From Sphingomonadales bacterium (GTDB lineage: Bacteria; Pseudomonadota; Alphaproteobacteria; Sphingomonadales; Sphingomonadaceae), in NCBI GenBank assembly GCA_028869175.1, contig JAGWTB010000004.1:1-62188 (forward strand): 62,188 nucleotides of DNA, read 5' to 3'. Of the stretch, positions 15,400 to 23,932 are shown piece by piece. The position numbers and the translations under genes were made by a program. Every line of letters begins with the position of its first letter. Position 1 is the first letter of the stretch. Below the pieces are notes generated by a model. That model had not been told where the DNA came from and did no database searches. It saw only the letters and a list, made by a program, of their open reading frames with translations.

Positions 15400-16854
15400 A
15401 TGAACAGTCCTGAACCCGTGCAAACCAAGGCCGCGACGCCGTTCTACGAAAAGCGCGAGGCCGTTTTCCCCAAGGCAGTCGACGGTCGCTTTCGCCGCCT
15501 GAAATGGGCGGTGATGTTCGTTACGCTGGCGGTCTATTACGTCACGCCGTGGCTGCGCTGGAATCGCGGGCCCTATTCACCCAACCAGGCCGTGCTGGTC
15601 GATATGGCCCATCGCCGTTTCTACATGTTCGGCATCGAAATCTGGCCGCAGGAGTTCTACTTTGTTGCCGGCCTGCTGATCATGGCCGGCATCGGGCTGT
15701 TCCTGATCACCTCGGCAGTGGGCCGCGCCTGGTGCGGCTATTCCTGCCCGCAGACGGTGTGGACCGATCTGTTCCAGCATATCGACCGGCTGGTCGATGG
15801 TGACCGCAACGCGCAGATGAAGCTGCAGGCCGCGCCCTGGGGCCCGGCGAAGATCGCGCGGCGGCTGTTCAAGTGGTCGATCTATCTGGCGATCAGTTTC
15901 CTCACCGGCGGTGCATGGATCCTCTATTTCGCCGATGCGCCTGCGCTTTTCCGTGATTTCTTCGCGCTCAAGGCACCGTCGGTTGCCTATGCCACGGTTG
16001 GCGTGCTGACGTTCATGACCTTCTGGTTCGGCGGTTTCATGCGCGAGCAGGTGTGCATCTACATGTGCCCCTGGCCGCGCATCCAGACTGCCATGCTGGA
16101 CGAAAAATCGCTGCTGGTCACCTACAAGGACTGGCGCGGCGAACCGCGCGGCAGCGTCAAGAAGGCGGAGAAGAACCCCGGCGGGGTGGGCGACTGCGTC
16201 GATTGCAACCAATGCTACGCGGTCTGCCCGACCGGCTATGACATCCGCAACGGACCGGACATCAAATGCATCACCTGCGCGTTGTGCATCGATGCCTGCG
16301 ACAAGGTCATGGCCCAGCTCGGTCGTCCGCGCGGCCTGATCGATTATGCCACGCTGGAAGACAGCGCCCGGGAAAAGGCCGGTGCGCCGCCCACCTCGCA
16401 TGCCAAGCTCATCTGGCACCCGCGGACGCTGATCTATCTGGCGATCTGGGGGTCGATCGGCTTCGGCCTGCTGTTCCTGCTCGGCACCCGCACCCATATC
16501 GACATCTCGGTGGCGAAGGACCGCAATCCGCCGTTCGTCACGCTGAGCGACGGTTCGCTGCGCAACGCCTACACGGTCAAGCTGCGCAACATGGAAGGCC
16601 GTCCGCGCGAAATGGAGATCACGCTGGAGGGCCTGCCCGGTGGCAAGATGTGGACCGACGAAACCTCGCGCGAGAGCGCCGCGCGCAAGCTGCTGCGCAC
16701 CGTCGAGCCTGACGCCACCCAGCCGATCCGCGTCTATGTCATCGCGCCGGCGGGCACCGCCAGGCAGCCCGTCTCGTTCGTGCTGCGCGCGCTCGACAAG
16801 GAAGGTGGCGGCGATACCAGCAAGACGACTTTCGACGCACCGGGAGAAGAATGA
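15400..16854 (+). CDS. ccoG: cbb3 assembly polyferredoxin CcoG (FixG/RdxA)
   Basis: Membrane cupric reductase/ferredoxin of cbb3 assembly (FixG family), 484 residues. N-terminal helices carry WCGYSCPQTVWTDLFQHID (the conserved CxxxCP motif) and EQVCIYMCPWPR. Two [4Fe-4S] cluster motifs follow in the cytosolic part: CVDCNQCYAVCPTG and CITCALCIDACDK. The C-terminal periplasmic Ig-like domain (KDRNPPFVTLSDGSLRNAY) is typical of the family. It overlaps ccoH by four bases. Confidence 0.96.
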   Translation: MNSPEPVQTKAATPFYEKREAVFPKAVDGRFRRLKWAVMFVTLAVYYVTPWLRWNRGPYSPNQAVLVDMAHRRFYMFGIEIWPQEFYFVAGLLIMAGIGLFLITSAVGRAWCGYSCPQTVWTDLFQHIDRLVDGDRNAQMKLQAAPWGPAKIARRLFKWSIYLAISFLTGGAWILYFADAPALFRDFFALKAPSVAYATVGVLTFMTFWFGGFMREQVCIYMCPWPRIQTAMLDEKSLLVTYKDWRGEPRGSVKKAEKNPGGVGDCVDCNQCYAVCPTGYDIRNGPDIKCITCALCIDACDKVMAQLGRPRGLIDYATLEDSAREKAGAPPTSHAKLIWHPRTLIYLAIWGSIGFGLLFLLGTRTHIDISVAKDRNPPFVTLSDGSLRNAYTVKLRNMEGRPREMEITLEGLPGGKMWTDETSRESAARKLLRTVEPDATQPIRVYVIAPAGTARQPVSFVLRALDKEGGGDTSKTTFDAPGEE

Positions 16855-17309
16855 TGGCTACGCGCGCACCCACGGCCTTCACCGGCTGGCACATGACCGC
16901 GATCCTCGTCGCCTTTTTCGGCGTGGTGATAGCGGTCAACTTCTACCTGGCCCGCGAGGCCATATCGACCTTTGGCGGCGAAGTGGTGGAGAACTCCTAC
17001 GTCGCCAGCCAGCATTACAACCACTGGCTGGATGAGGCGGCGAAGGAAAAGGCACTCGGCTGGACGGCTGTGGCGCGCCGGGCCAAGGACGGCTCGGTCC
17101 ATGTCACGCTGACCGGCGTGCCTGCCGGCGCGACGCTGAGCGCCCTGGCCCGCCATCCGCTGGGCCGCGTGCCTGATCGTGCCATGGCCTTTGCCGAAGC
17201 ACCCGACGGCAGCTACGTCTCCCGCGCGCCGCTGCCAGAAGGGCGCTGGCGCGTGCGGCTGGAGATCGCCGCCAACGGTTCGCGCTGGCGGAGCGAAGAA
17301 GACCTCTGA
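16851..17309 (+). CDS. ccoH: cbb3 assembly protein CcoH (FixH family)
   Basis: Single-pass membrane protein needed for cbb3 assembly, 152 residues. One N-terminal helix (MTAILVAFFGVVIAVNFYLA) is followed by the FixH signature STFGGEVVENSYVASQHYN and a small beta-rich periplasmic domain. It lies between ccoG and ccoI with overlapping starts and stops on both sides (ATGATG at 16851; TGATG at 17307), as in other ccoGHIS operons. Confidence 0.93.
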   Translation: MMATRAPTAFTGWHMTAILVAFFGVVIAVNFYLAREAISTFGGEVVENSYVASQHYNHWLDEAAKEKALGWTAVARRAKDGSVHVTLTGVPAGATLSALARHPLGRVPDRAMAFAEAPDGSYVSRAPLPEGRWRVRLEIAANGSRWRSEEDL

Positions 17310-19429
17310 TGGCCACCCGCGCCCTGCCTGACGTTGCTGCCTCCTGCGAGACCGTGCTGGTCGTGCCGGGGATGCATTGCGCCGGCTGCATGGGCAAGGT
17401 GGAGCGCGCGTTGCAAGCCGTGCCGCAGGTCGTCTCGGCCCGGGTCAACCTCTCGGCCCGGCAGGTTCGCGTTGCGCATGACGCTGCGGTTACCACGCCG
17501 CAACTGGTCGATGCCCTGTCGGCAGTGGGCTTTCCCAGCCAGCCGCGCGGGGATGACATGGCACCACCGCCTTCGGCTGTGAAGCCGCTGCTCGCGCCGG
17601 TGGCGGTCGCGGCCTTTGCCTGCATGAACGTGATGCTGCTTTCGGTCGGCATCTGGTCGGGCGCGGACGGGGCCACGCGCGAGCTGTTTCACTGGCTATC
17701 CGCGCTGATCGGCGTGCCGGCCATCGTCTATTCGGGCATGCCGTTCTTCCGCTCGGCCTGGTCCGTGCTGCGGCGCGGGCGGACCAACATGGACGTGCCG
17801 ATCTCTATCGGCGTGACACTGGCGACAACGCTGTCGTTCTACGAAACCCTCACCAACGGGCACGATGCCTGGTTCGACGGCACGCTGATGCTGCTGCTGT
17901 TCCTGCTGGCGGGCCGTGCGCTCGACGCTATGATGCGCGATCGCGCGCGCGCCGGGGTCGATGCGCTGCTGCGACAGGCCGCGCCCGGGGCCATGGTCGT
18001 GGGCAAGGACGGTGCGCTCGAATGGCTCGCCGCGCGCGATCTGTTGCCGGGGATGCTGATCCGCGTCGCCGCCGGAGAGCGGCTTGCCGCCGATGGCGAA
18101 GTGGTCGCAGGCGAAAGCCGGTTCGACCAGTCGCTGCTCACTGGTGAAAGCCTGCCTGTCTTCGTGGCGCAGGGCGGAGCGGTCCATGCCGGCACGCTCA
18201 ACCTCGATGCCCCGGTCGACGTGCGCGTCACCGCCGCCGGACAGGACACCTCGCTCGCCGAAATCGCGCGGTTGATGGACGCGGCCGGACAGGCGCGCTC
18301 TGCCTATGTGCGGATCGCGGATCGCGCCTCGCGCTTCTATGCGCCTGCCGTCCACCTTACCGCGCTGCTGACCTTTGCCGGCTGGATGATCCACGGAGCC
18401 GGGCTGCACCAGTCGCTGGTCGTTGCCATCGCGGTGCTGATCATCACCTGCCCCTGCGCGCTGGGGTTGGCGGTGCCGGTGGCGCAAGTGGTCGCCAGCG
18501 GCGCGCTGATGCGCAAGGGGATCATGGTCAAGGACGGGTCCGCGCTCGAACGGATGAGCCGGATCGACCGCGCCCTGCTCGACAAGACCGGCACACTGAC
18601 CATGGGCAAGCCCACGCCCGATGCTGCGGTGATCGCCGCACTGCCCGCCGATGCCGCCGCCGTGGCGCTGGCGCTGGCCTCGCACAGCCGCCACCCGATC
18701 TCGCGCGCGCTGGCCGAAGCGCTCGCCGCGCGCGGCGTCAGGGCCGCGCCGCTGGCCGATGTGGTGGAAGAAGCGGGGCAGGGCGTCCGCGCGCTGTGGC
18801 AGGGCAGGGCCGTCGCCCTGCGCCGCCCCGAAGCGGCCACCGGCGTCGCCACCACGCTCGACATTGCCGGCATGGCGACCTGGCTCATACCCTTTGCCGA
18901 CCGGTTGCGCCCCGATGCCGAAACGGCGCTCGCCCGGATGGCCGGCATGGGCATCGCCTGCTCGATCCTGTCGGGCGACAATGATCGGGCCGTCGCGGAA
19001 ATGGCCCGCGCCACCGGGCTTGAGGCGCGCGCTGCCGCCAGTCCGTTGGAAAAGCAGGCGGCGATTGCCCAGCAGCAGGCGCAGGGCCGCCGCGTGCTGA
19101 TGGCGGGCGACGGGCTCAACGATGGACCTGCGCTCGCCGCCGCCGATGCCTCGATCGCGCCGGGCACCGCTAGCGATGTCGGCCGGCAGGCGGCGGACTT
19201 CGTTTTCCTTGGCGATTCGCTTGCCGCGCTGCCACGCGCGGTCGCTGCCAGCCGTGCGACCATGGCGGTGGTGAAGCAGAACTTCGTCATGGCCATCGGC
19301 TACAACGTGCTGGCCGTGCCGCTGGCCATCGCCGGCTATGTCACCCCGCTGCTGGCCGCTGTCGCCATGTCGACCAGTTCGCTGATCGTCATCGCCAATT
19401 CGCTGCGGCTGGTGAGGGCAGCGCGATGA
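17309..19429 (+). CDS. ccoI: Copper-exporting P1B-type ATPase for cbb3 maturation
   Basis: Copper-transporting ATPase (CcoI/FixI type, slow export for cuproenzyme assembly), 706 residues. The N-terminal metal-binding domain has GMHCAGC (Cys24, Cys27); the membrane copper site is CPCALGLAVP (Cys381); the phosphorylation motif is DKTGTLTMG (Asp425); the TGES actuator motif is in SLLTGESLPV; and the hinge GDGLNDGPALAAADASI completes the ATPase. The MA-F-C-MN helices and SASQ-rich segments follow family order. Association with ccoG, ccoH and ccoS, not with efflux genes, supports the oxidase-assembly role. Confidence 0.95.
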   Translation: MATRALPDVAASCETVLVVPGMHCAGCMGKVERALQAVPQVVSARVNLSARQVRVAHDAAVTTPQLVDALSAVGFPSQPRGDDMAPPPSAVKPLLAPVAVAAFACMNVMLLSVGIWSGADGATRELFHWLSALIGVPAIVYSGMPFFRSAWSVLRRGRTNMDVPISIGVTLATTLSFYETLTNGHDAWFDGTLMLLLFLLAGRALDAMMRDRARAGVDALLRQAAPGAMVVGKDGALEWLAARDLLPGMLIRVAAGERLAADGEVVAGESRFDQSLLTGESLPVFVAQGGAVHAGTLNLDAPVDVRVTAAGQDTSLAEIARLMDAAGQARSAYVRIADRASRFYAPAVHLTALLTFAGWMIHGAGLHQSLVVAIAVLIITCPCALGLAVPVAQVVASGALMRKGIMVKDGSALERMSRIDRALLDKTGTLTMGKPTPDAAVIAALPADAAAVALALASHSRHPISRALAEALAARGVRAAPLADVVEEAGQGVRALWQGRAVALRRPEAATGVATTLDIAGMATWLIPFADRLRPDAETALARMAGMGIACSILSGDNDRAVAEMARATGLEARAAASPLEKQAAIAQQQAQGRRVLMAGDGLNDGPALAAADASIAPGTASDVGRQAADFVFLGDSLAALPRAVAASRATMAVVKQNFVMAIGYNVLAVPLAIAGYVTPLLAAVAMSTSSLIVIANSLRLVRAAR

Positions 19430-19581
19430 CCGGGCTGGCGCTGCTGATCCCGCTGGCACTGATGATGGGCTTCTTCGGCCTGATCGGCTTTTTCTGGGCG
19501 CTGCGCAGCGGCCAGTTCGAGGATCTCGACGGTGCCGCCAACCGCATCCTGATCGAGGACGAGGCGGAGGAAGAGGCATGA
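19426..19581 (+). CDS. ccoS: cbb3 maturation protein CcoS
   Basis: A 51-residue single-helix protein starting at ATG 19426, overlapping the ccoI stop. Sequence begins MTGLALLIPLALMMGFFGLI and continues FFWALRSGQFEDLDGAANRI, the canonical CcoS signature including the conserved GQFEDLDG motif; the acidic C terminus (EDEAEEEA) is also usual. CcoS is needed for haem b and copper insertion into CcoN. Confidence 0.93.
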   Translation: MTGLALLIPLALMMGFFGLIGFFWALRSGQFEDLDGAANRILIEDEAEEEA

Positions 19582-19826
19582 GGGCGATCAGCCTGTTCGG
19601 CATCATCGCGCTGGTTCCCGCCGCGCTCAACGTCACCCCGGCAGCCGCCGCGGGCCTGCTGACCGTGCCGCTGTGCACCGGCGATGGTCAGGTGCACATG
19701 GTCAACGTGCCGCTGAACGGCAACGGCATTCCGGGCGGCGATACCAACGGCTGCTGCGCCAAGGGCTGCCATTCGGGCTCATCGCGAAAGCGCGCATCGG
19801 GGTGCCATTTTGACCCTTCGCAATGA
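19578..19826 (+). CDS. Small exported Cys-rich protein of unknown function
   Basis: Unrecognised 82-residue protein overlapping the ccoS stop (ATGA), so it is translated with the cbb3 assembly genes. A signal peptide covers about residues 1-25 (IIALVPAALNVTPAAAA). The mature part has five cysteines (33, 59, 60, 64, 76) arranged as LCTGDG, CCAKGCHSG and GCHF, with two Cys-His pairs, followed by a basic stretch. This could bind copper or haem iron, or form disulfides in the periplasm, but nothing in the sequence proves it. Length, overlap and signal peptide make it a real gene; only the function is unknown. Confidence 0.75.
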   Translation: MRAISLFGIIALVPAALNVTPAAAAGLLTVPLCTGDGQVHMVNVPLNGNGIPGGDTNGCCAKGCHSGSSRKRASGCHFDPSQ

Positions 19827-19860
19827 TTTGCGGCGGAGAGGATGGAAAACAGCACGCATC

Positions 19861-21174
19861 ATGTGGCCTTACTACCCCGAACTGCTGGAAACGCCGGTGC
19901 CGCGTTACACCAGCTTTCCGACCGCCGCCGAGTTCGGCCCTGCCGTCGGTTCGCAGGAGCTTGATGCGGCGCTGCGTGCGGTTTCGGGCGACGTATCGCT
20001 CTATCTGCACATCCCCTTCTGCGAACAGATCTGCTGGTACTGCGGCTGCAATACGGGTGCGGCCAACCGGCGTGACCGGCTGGCCAGCTATCTGGATTCG
20101 CTCCACCGCGAAATCGCCCTTGTCGGCACCCGGCTGGACGGGCGGGTCAGCGTCCGCCGCGTGGCCTTCGGTGGCGGCAGCCCCAACGCCATCGCGCCGA
20201 CCGATTTTGTCCGGCTGGTAGATGCGCTGACGCTGAAATGCGATCTGGTCGATCCGGTCTGGTCGATCGAACTCGATCCCCGCACGTTGAGCGATGACTG
20301 GGAACCGGTGCTGCGCGTGGTCGGGGTGCAGCGCGCCTCGATGGGGGTGCAGACGTTCTCGCCGCGCCTGCAGGCAGCCATTGGCCGGGTCCAGCCCGAT
20401 GCGATGATCGAAGGCAGCACGGCGATGCTGCGCCGCGCCGGCGTCTCCTCGATCAACTTTGACCTGATGTACGGCCTGCCCGGCCAGACGATGGACGACC
20501 TGCAGGCGTCACTGGCGCGCAGCGTGGAACTGGGGGCGGACCGCATCGCGCTGTTCGGCTATGCCCACGTGCCGCACATCATCCCGCGCCAGAAGCGGAT
20601 CGACGCCAGCGAACTGCCCGATCAGGCGCAGCGCTTTGCCATGGCGGCGACGGGGCACGATTACCTGGCCGCCGCAGGTTATGTGCCGATCGGTTTCGAT
20701 CATTTTGCCTTGCCCGGCGATCCCATGGCCATGGCCGCGCGCGCGGGGCAAGTGCATCGCAATTTCCAGGGCTTCACCGACGACGCGGCGCCGGTCCTGC
20801 TCGGCCTGGGCGCCTCGGCGATTTCGATGTTCCCCGACGTGATCGTCCAGAACGAGAAGAACGCCGGGCGCTATCGCATGATGCTGTCGCAGGACCGCGT
20901 GCCCGGCCACGTCGGCGTGCTGCGCTCCGCCAGCGACCGCGAGCTTGGCGGGATCATCACCGAATTCCTCTGCCAGGGCCGCGCGCGCGTGGGCCGCGAG
21001 CGGCTGGCAGCCATGGCCCCGGCGCTGGCGCAGTTCACCCAGCGCGGGCTGGCCGTGATCGAGGGTGAGGATCTGGTGCTGCTGCAAGACGGCGTGCCCT
21101 ATGCCCGCACCATCGCCGCGCTGTTCGATCCCTACCGGCAGGACAGCGCCCGCCGCTTCAGTTCGGCGGTGTGA
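19861..21174 (+). CDS. hemN: Oxygen-independent coproporphyrinogen III dehydrogenase
   Basis: Radical-SAM enzyme that makes protoporphyrinogen IX without oxygen, 437 residues from the chosen ATG. The N terminus has PRYTSFPTAAEF, then the cluster motif HIPFCEQICWYCGC (Cys54, Cys58, Cys61, plus Cys63 found in true HemN). FGGGSPNAI, ELDPRTL and DLMYGLPGQT are SAM-binding and family motifs, and the C-terminal HemN domain is complete. An in-frame ATG at 19810 would overlap the preceding gene and add a basic leader not seen in HemN. Context with fnr and cbb3 genes fits haem supply at low oxygen. Its 3' end overlaps the convergent GST gene by 17 bp. Confidence 0.95.
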   Translation: MWPYYPELLETPVPRYTSFPTAAEFGPAVGSQELDAALRAVSGDVSLYLHIPFCEQICWYCGCNTGAANRRDRLASYLDSLHREIALVGTRLDGRVSVRRVAFGGGSPNAIAPTDFVRLVDALTLKCDLVDPVWSIELDPRTLSDDWEPVLRVVGVQRASMGVQTFSPRLQAAIGRVQPDAMIEGSTAMLRRAGVSSINFDLMYGLPGQTMDDLQASLARSVELGADRIALFGYAHVPHIIPRQKRIDASELPDQAQRFAMAATGHDYLAAAGYVPIGFDHFALPGDPMAMAARAGQVHRNFQGFTDDAAPVLLGLGASAISMFPDVIVQNEKNAGRYRMMLSQDRVPGHVGVLRSASDRELGGIITEFLCQGRARVGRERLAAMAPALAQFTQRGLAVIEGEDLVLLQDGVPYARTIAALFDPYRQDSARRFSSAV

Positions 21175-21829
21175 AGGGGTTGCCCGCCTGCGCGCGGGCA
21201 AAGACCGCGAGTTGATCGGCGAAGGCCCGCTGATATGCGGGGCGGGCTTCGGCGCGGGCGACGTAGGCGGTCAGGGTGGGGAATGCGTCAAGCAGGCCCG
21301 ATCCATCAAGCCGGCGCAGCACCGTGACCATCAGCAGGTCGCCAGCGCTGAAGCCGTCATCCAGCCATGAGGCTTCTCCCATATGGCCGGCCAGCTCGCC
21401 CAGCCGGACGCGCACCCGCTCATCAAGCATGGCCTGCCGCTCGGCGAACCACGGCTTGTCTCGCTCCACTAGCCAGGACAGGCTGCGTTCGACGATGGGA
21501 GGCTCCATCGTGTTCAGCGCGGCGAACATCCAGCTGATCGCCCGCGCCCGGGCCGGGCCGTTGGCGGGCATCAGTCCGGCGTGGCTTTCCGCGATGTGGA
21601 GAATGATCGCGCCGGATTCGAACAGCGCAAGACCCCGCTCCTCGAAGGTCGGGATCTGCCCGAAAGGGTGCAGCGCGCGGTGTTCAGGCTGCTTCATCTC
21701 GGCGAATGACAGAAGCCGGACAGCGTATGGTTGGCCGACTTCCTCCAACGCCCAGCGCACGCGCATGTCGCGTGCCAGCCCGCGTCCGCGATCGGGAGAT
21801 TGAGCGAAAGCGGTGATGGTGATGGGCAT
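21158..21829 (-). CDS. Glutathione S-transferase family protein
   Basis: Cytosolic two-domain GST-like protein, 223 residues. The N-terminal thioredoxin-like domain includes RVRWALEEVGQPYAVRLL and HPFGQIPTFEERGLALFESG, with the cis-Pro of GQIPTF and the ES pair that binds the gamma-glutamyl group. The helical C-terminal domain has DGFSAGDLLMVTVLRR, the conserved N-capping region. Substrate cannot be read from the sequence. In sphingomonads many GSTs act in aromatic catabolism or stress; ligAB is close by, but separated by the permease. Confidence 0.85.
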   Translation of the reverse strand: MPITITAFAQSPDRGRGLARDMRVRWALEEVGQPYAVRLLSFAEMKQPEHRALHPFGQIPTFEERGLALFESGAIILHIAESHAGLMPANGPARARAISWMFAALNTMEPPIVERSLSWLVERDKPWFAERQAMLDERVRVRLGELAGHMGEASWLDDGFSAGDLLMVTVLRRLDGSGLLDAFPTLTAYVARAEARPAYQRAFADQLAVFARAQAGNPFTPPN

Positions 21830-21906
21830 GGGCGGGCTCCCGGCGGGCTGAAACGCACCCCTATACGCCGCACCGTGCAGTGACCACCGCCACTGCGTGC
21901 GTCAGG

Positions 21907-21977
21907 CAAAAAATGAGCGGCAAGTCCGAGGACAAGCCGCTCAAGGTGGGGAGAACTGGTGGTTCAGGCTATGCGGC
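21907..21977. repeat. 71-bp direct repeat, copy 1 (left of permease)
   Basis: Matches 23861-23932 with only three differences: one base in the A-run, A for G in CAAGT/CGAGT, and G for A in GGTGGTT/GGTGATT. The repeat spans a terminator hairpin and a segment equivalent to the last codons and stop of ligB. It lies between the GST gene and the permease. Confidence 0.95.
21908..21942 (-). terminator. Orphan rho-independent terminator
   Basis: On the minus strand GAGCGGC (21936-21942) pairs with GCCGCTC (21915-21921), with inner GTCC/GGAC pairs, followed by ATTTTTT. It is the twin of the ligB terminator in the second direct repeat, but no minus-strand gene ends here. Confidence 0.75.
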
Positions 21978-22127
21978 GGCAACCTTACCGCCGAACTTGC
22001 GTTGTAGAGTCTGCCGGTCAGGCGTCGTTTGACGTCGATCCCAGCGAAATCGCCGCGCTTCAGGCGGTCAGGCCCGGGAGTTGCGGACAACGTGTCGACA
22101 AGTGGGCCGGTAGCGCAAATCGCCGCG

Positions 22128-23858
22128 ATGATGCCCTCGCCTGCCTTGACCAGCGCCCTGATCCTGGGCGCGGCCTTGATCATGTTCGTCAGCGAACGGG
22201 TTCGCCACGATCTGGTGGCAGCATTGGCCCTGCTGGCCTGTCTGGTCACCGGGCTGGTGCCATTGCGCGATGCCCTGACCGGGTTTTCCGATCCGGCGGT
22301 CATTGCCGTGGCTTCCGTGCTGGTTGTCGGCCGGGCGCTGGAACTGTCTGGCATCGCCAACGTCGTGACCGCGCGTTTCATGCCGCCAAACGCCAATTTT
22401 CAGGTTCGGATGGGCCTGCTGTTGGCGGCGGGTGCCGTGCTTTCGGCCTTCATGAACAATATTGCCGCACTGGTGGTGACAATGCCGATCGCCGCCGAGA
22501 TCGTCCGGTCGAACAACAAGGCTCCCGGCGCGATTCTCATGCCGCTGGCTTTCGCGACGATCCTGGGCGGGATGACAACGCTGATCGGTACGCCCGCGAA
22601 CCTGATCATTTCGTCGATGCGCGACCGCGAGCTGGGTGAACCGTTCGGCTTCTTCGACATGACCGCAGTGGGAGCGCTGGTTGCCGGGATCGGGCTGGTT
22701 TACATTACAACCGTCGGTTGGCGGCTTCTGCCAGCCAGCAAGCCCGCCGCCCGCGCCGCCCCGCAGCCATGGATGACTTTCGAGCTGCCCATGGCTGCGC
22801 CCTTCAGCGGCGAGCAGTCCGAACTCTCCGCACGGCTCCGGGCAGTGGGTGCGCGCATGATCGGCATCGTGCGGTTCGGCCATTTGCGAAACTGGCCTGA
22901 AGGCGGCCTGCGGATGGGTGACCGGTTGCTGCTGATGTCAAGGAGCGAGCCCCGGATCGTGGCCGCATCGTTCGAAGGTTGCGTGCCGCCTGACATGCCG
23001 GGCGCGAGCGAGGTCTTCGCTCGGGTCAGCGTGGCTCACGGTTCGCCATTGATTGGCCGCGGCTATTCGGCGCTGGCGATCGAAACCGATAATGCCGTGC
23101 GGCTCGTGGCAGCCGGCCCGCGGGCCGCGAAGCAGCGCCTGCCCATGGCGCTGATGGAAATCGACGCGGGCGACCAGCTGTTCCTCGAAGGCGAAAGCAA
23201 TGCCGTGGCCCGCGCCGTATCGCGCCTCCGATTGCTCGAGATCGACCGGTTCGACAGGCTGGCGACCCACGGGGGCAAGGCCTATGCCATCGGCGCGATC
23301 TTCATCGCGGCCATCATCGCGATTGTCATGACCGGACTGTCGCCGGCCATCGCCTTTTTCGCTGCCGCGACCCTGATCGCCGCGTTCCGGCTGGTGCCGG
23401 CCGATCAGGTCTACATGGCGATTGACTGGTCCATCATCGTCTTGCTTGCAGCGATGATCCCGGTGGGTGCCAGCTTCGAAAACAGCGGTGGTGCCAGCTA
23501 CTTCGCCTCATGGCTCAGCGAAACGCTGCATGGCCAGCCGCTGGCGGTGGCCATCGGCGCGATCTGTACGGTTACCATGCTGCTGTCGATCTTCCTCAAC
23601 AACGTGGCGACCGCAGTCATCATGGCACCGATGGCCGTCCGCGTGGCGGATATGATGGGTTTGCCGCCCGATGCGATGTTGCTGGCCGTGCTGATCGGCG
23701 CATCGTCGGACTTCCTCACGCCCATCGGGCATCAGAACAACCTGCTTGTCATGGGTCCCGGTGGCTATCGCTTCTCCGACTATTCGCGGATGGGCGCGCC
23801 GCTGGCGATCATGGTCGTGCTTTCCACTTCGCTGTTTCTCGCCTGGCGGTTCGGCTGA
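22128..23858 (+). CDS. SLC13-type anion permease with TrkA-C domains
   Basis: Inner-membrane transporter of the SLC13/divalent-anion:sodium symporter class, 576 residues from ATG 22128. N-terminal helices include ALILGAALIMFVSERVRHDL and the SNN-like motif AFMNNIAALVVTMPIA; MPLAFATILGGMTTLIGTPA is the family signature. Between helices (residues about 210-400) lie two TrkA-C-like cytosolic domains. The second membrane half repeats the pattern (IFLNNVATAVIMAPMA, then SSDFLTPIGHQNNLLVMGPG). Substrate is unknown; sulfate, dicarboxylate or an aromatic acid are possible. An in-frame ATG at 22029 exists, and no clear ribosome site decides. The gene is bracketed by the 71-72 bp repeats. Confidence 0.82.
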   Translation: MMPSPALTSALILGAALIMFVSERVRHDLVAALALLACLVTGLVPLRDALTGFSDPAVIAVASVLVVGRALELSGIANVVTARFMPPNANFQVRMGLLLAAGAVLSAFMNNIAALVVTMPIAAEIVRSNNKAPGAILMPLAFATILGGMTTLIGTPANLIISSMRDRELGEPFGFFDMTAVGALVAGIGLVYITTVGWRLLPASKPAARAAPQPWMTFELPMAAPFSGEQSELSARLRAVGARMIGIVRFGHLRNWPEGGLRMGDRLLLMSRSEPRIVAASFEGCVPPDMPGASEVFARVSVAHGSPLIGRGYSALAIETDNAVRLVAAGPRAAKQRLPMALMEIDAGDQLFLEGESNAVARAVSRLRLLEIDRFDRLATHGGKAYAIGAIFIAAIIAIVMTGLSPAIAFFAAATLIAAFRLVPADQVYMAIDWSIIVLLAAMIPVGASFENSGGASYFASWLSETLHGQPLAVAIGAICTVTMLLSIFLNNVATAVIMAPMAVRVADMMGLPPDAMLLAVLIGASSDFLTPIGHQNNLLVMGPGGYRFSDYSRMGAPLAIMVVLSTSLFLAWRFG

Positions 23859-23860
23859 CC

Positions 23861-23897
23861 CAAAAAAATGAGCGGCGAGTCCGAGGACAAGCCGCTC
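23861..23897 (-). terminator. Rho-independent terminator of ligAB
   Basis: Minus-strand stem GAGCGGC/GCCGCTC (arms 23891-23897 and 23870-23876) with an inner GTCC/GGAC pairing, followed by ATTTTTTT. It lies 27 bp after the ligB stop codon. Confidence 0.85.
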
Positions 23898-23932
23898 AAG
23901 GTGGGGAGAACTGGTGATTCAGGCTATGCGGC
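23861..23932. repeat. 72-bp direct repeat, copy 2 (right of permease)
   Basis: Near-identical to 21907-21977. It starts two bases after the permease stop and includes the ligB terminator and the last codons of ligB. Here the terminator serves a real gene, so this copy is probably the original. Confidence 0.95.

Noticed and set aside
17696..19678. 660-codon minus-strand frame opposite ccoI
   Set aside because: Antisense by-product of codon bias; no motif, and it runs through a certain ATPase gene.
21941..22396. 151-codon minus-strand frame next to direct repeat copy 1, possible remnant of ligB
   Set aside because: Only the last four codon-equivalents fall inside the repeat; the rest is antisense to the permease and shows no LigB motifs. 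Kept only as an orphan terminator.
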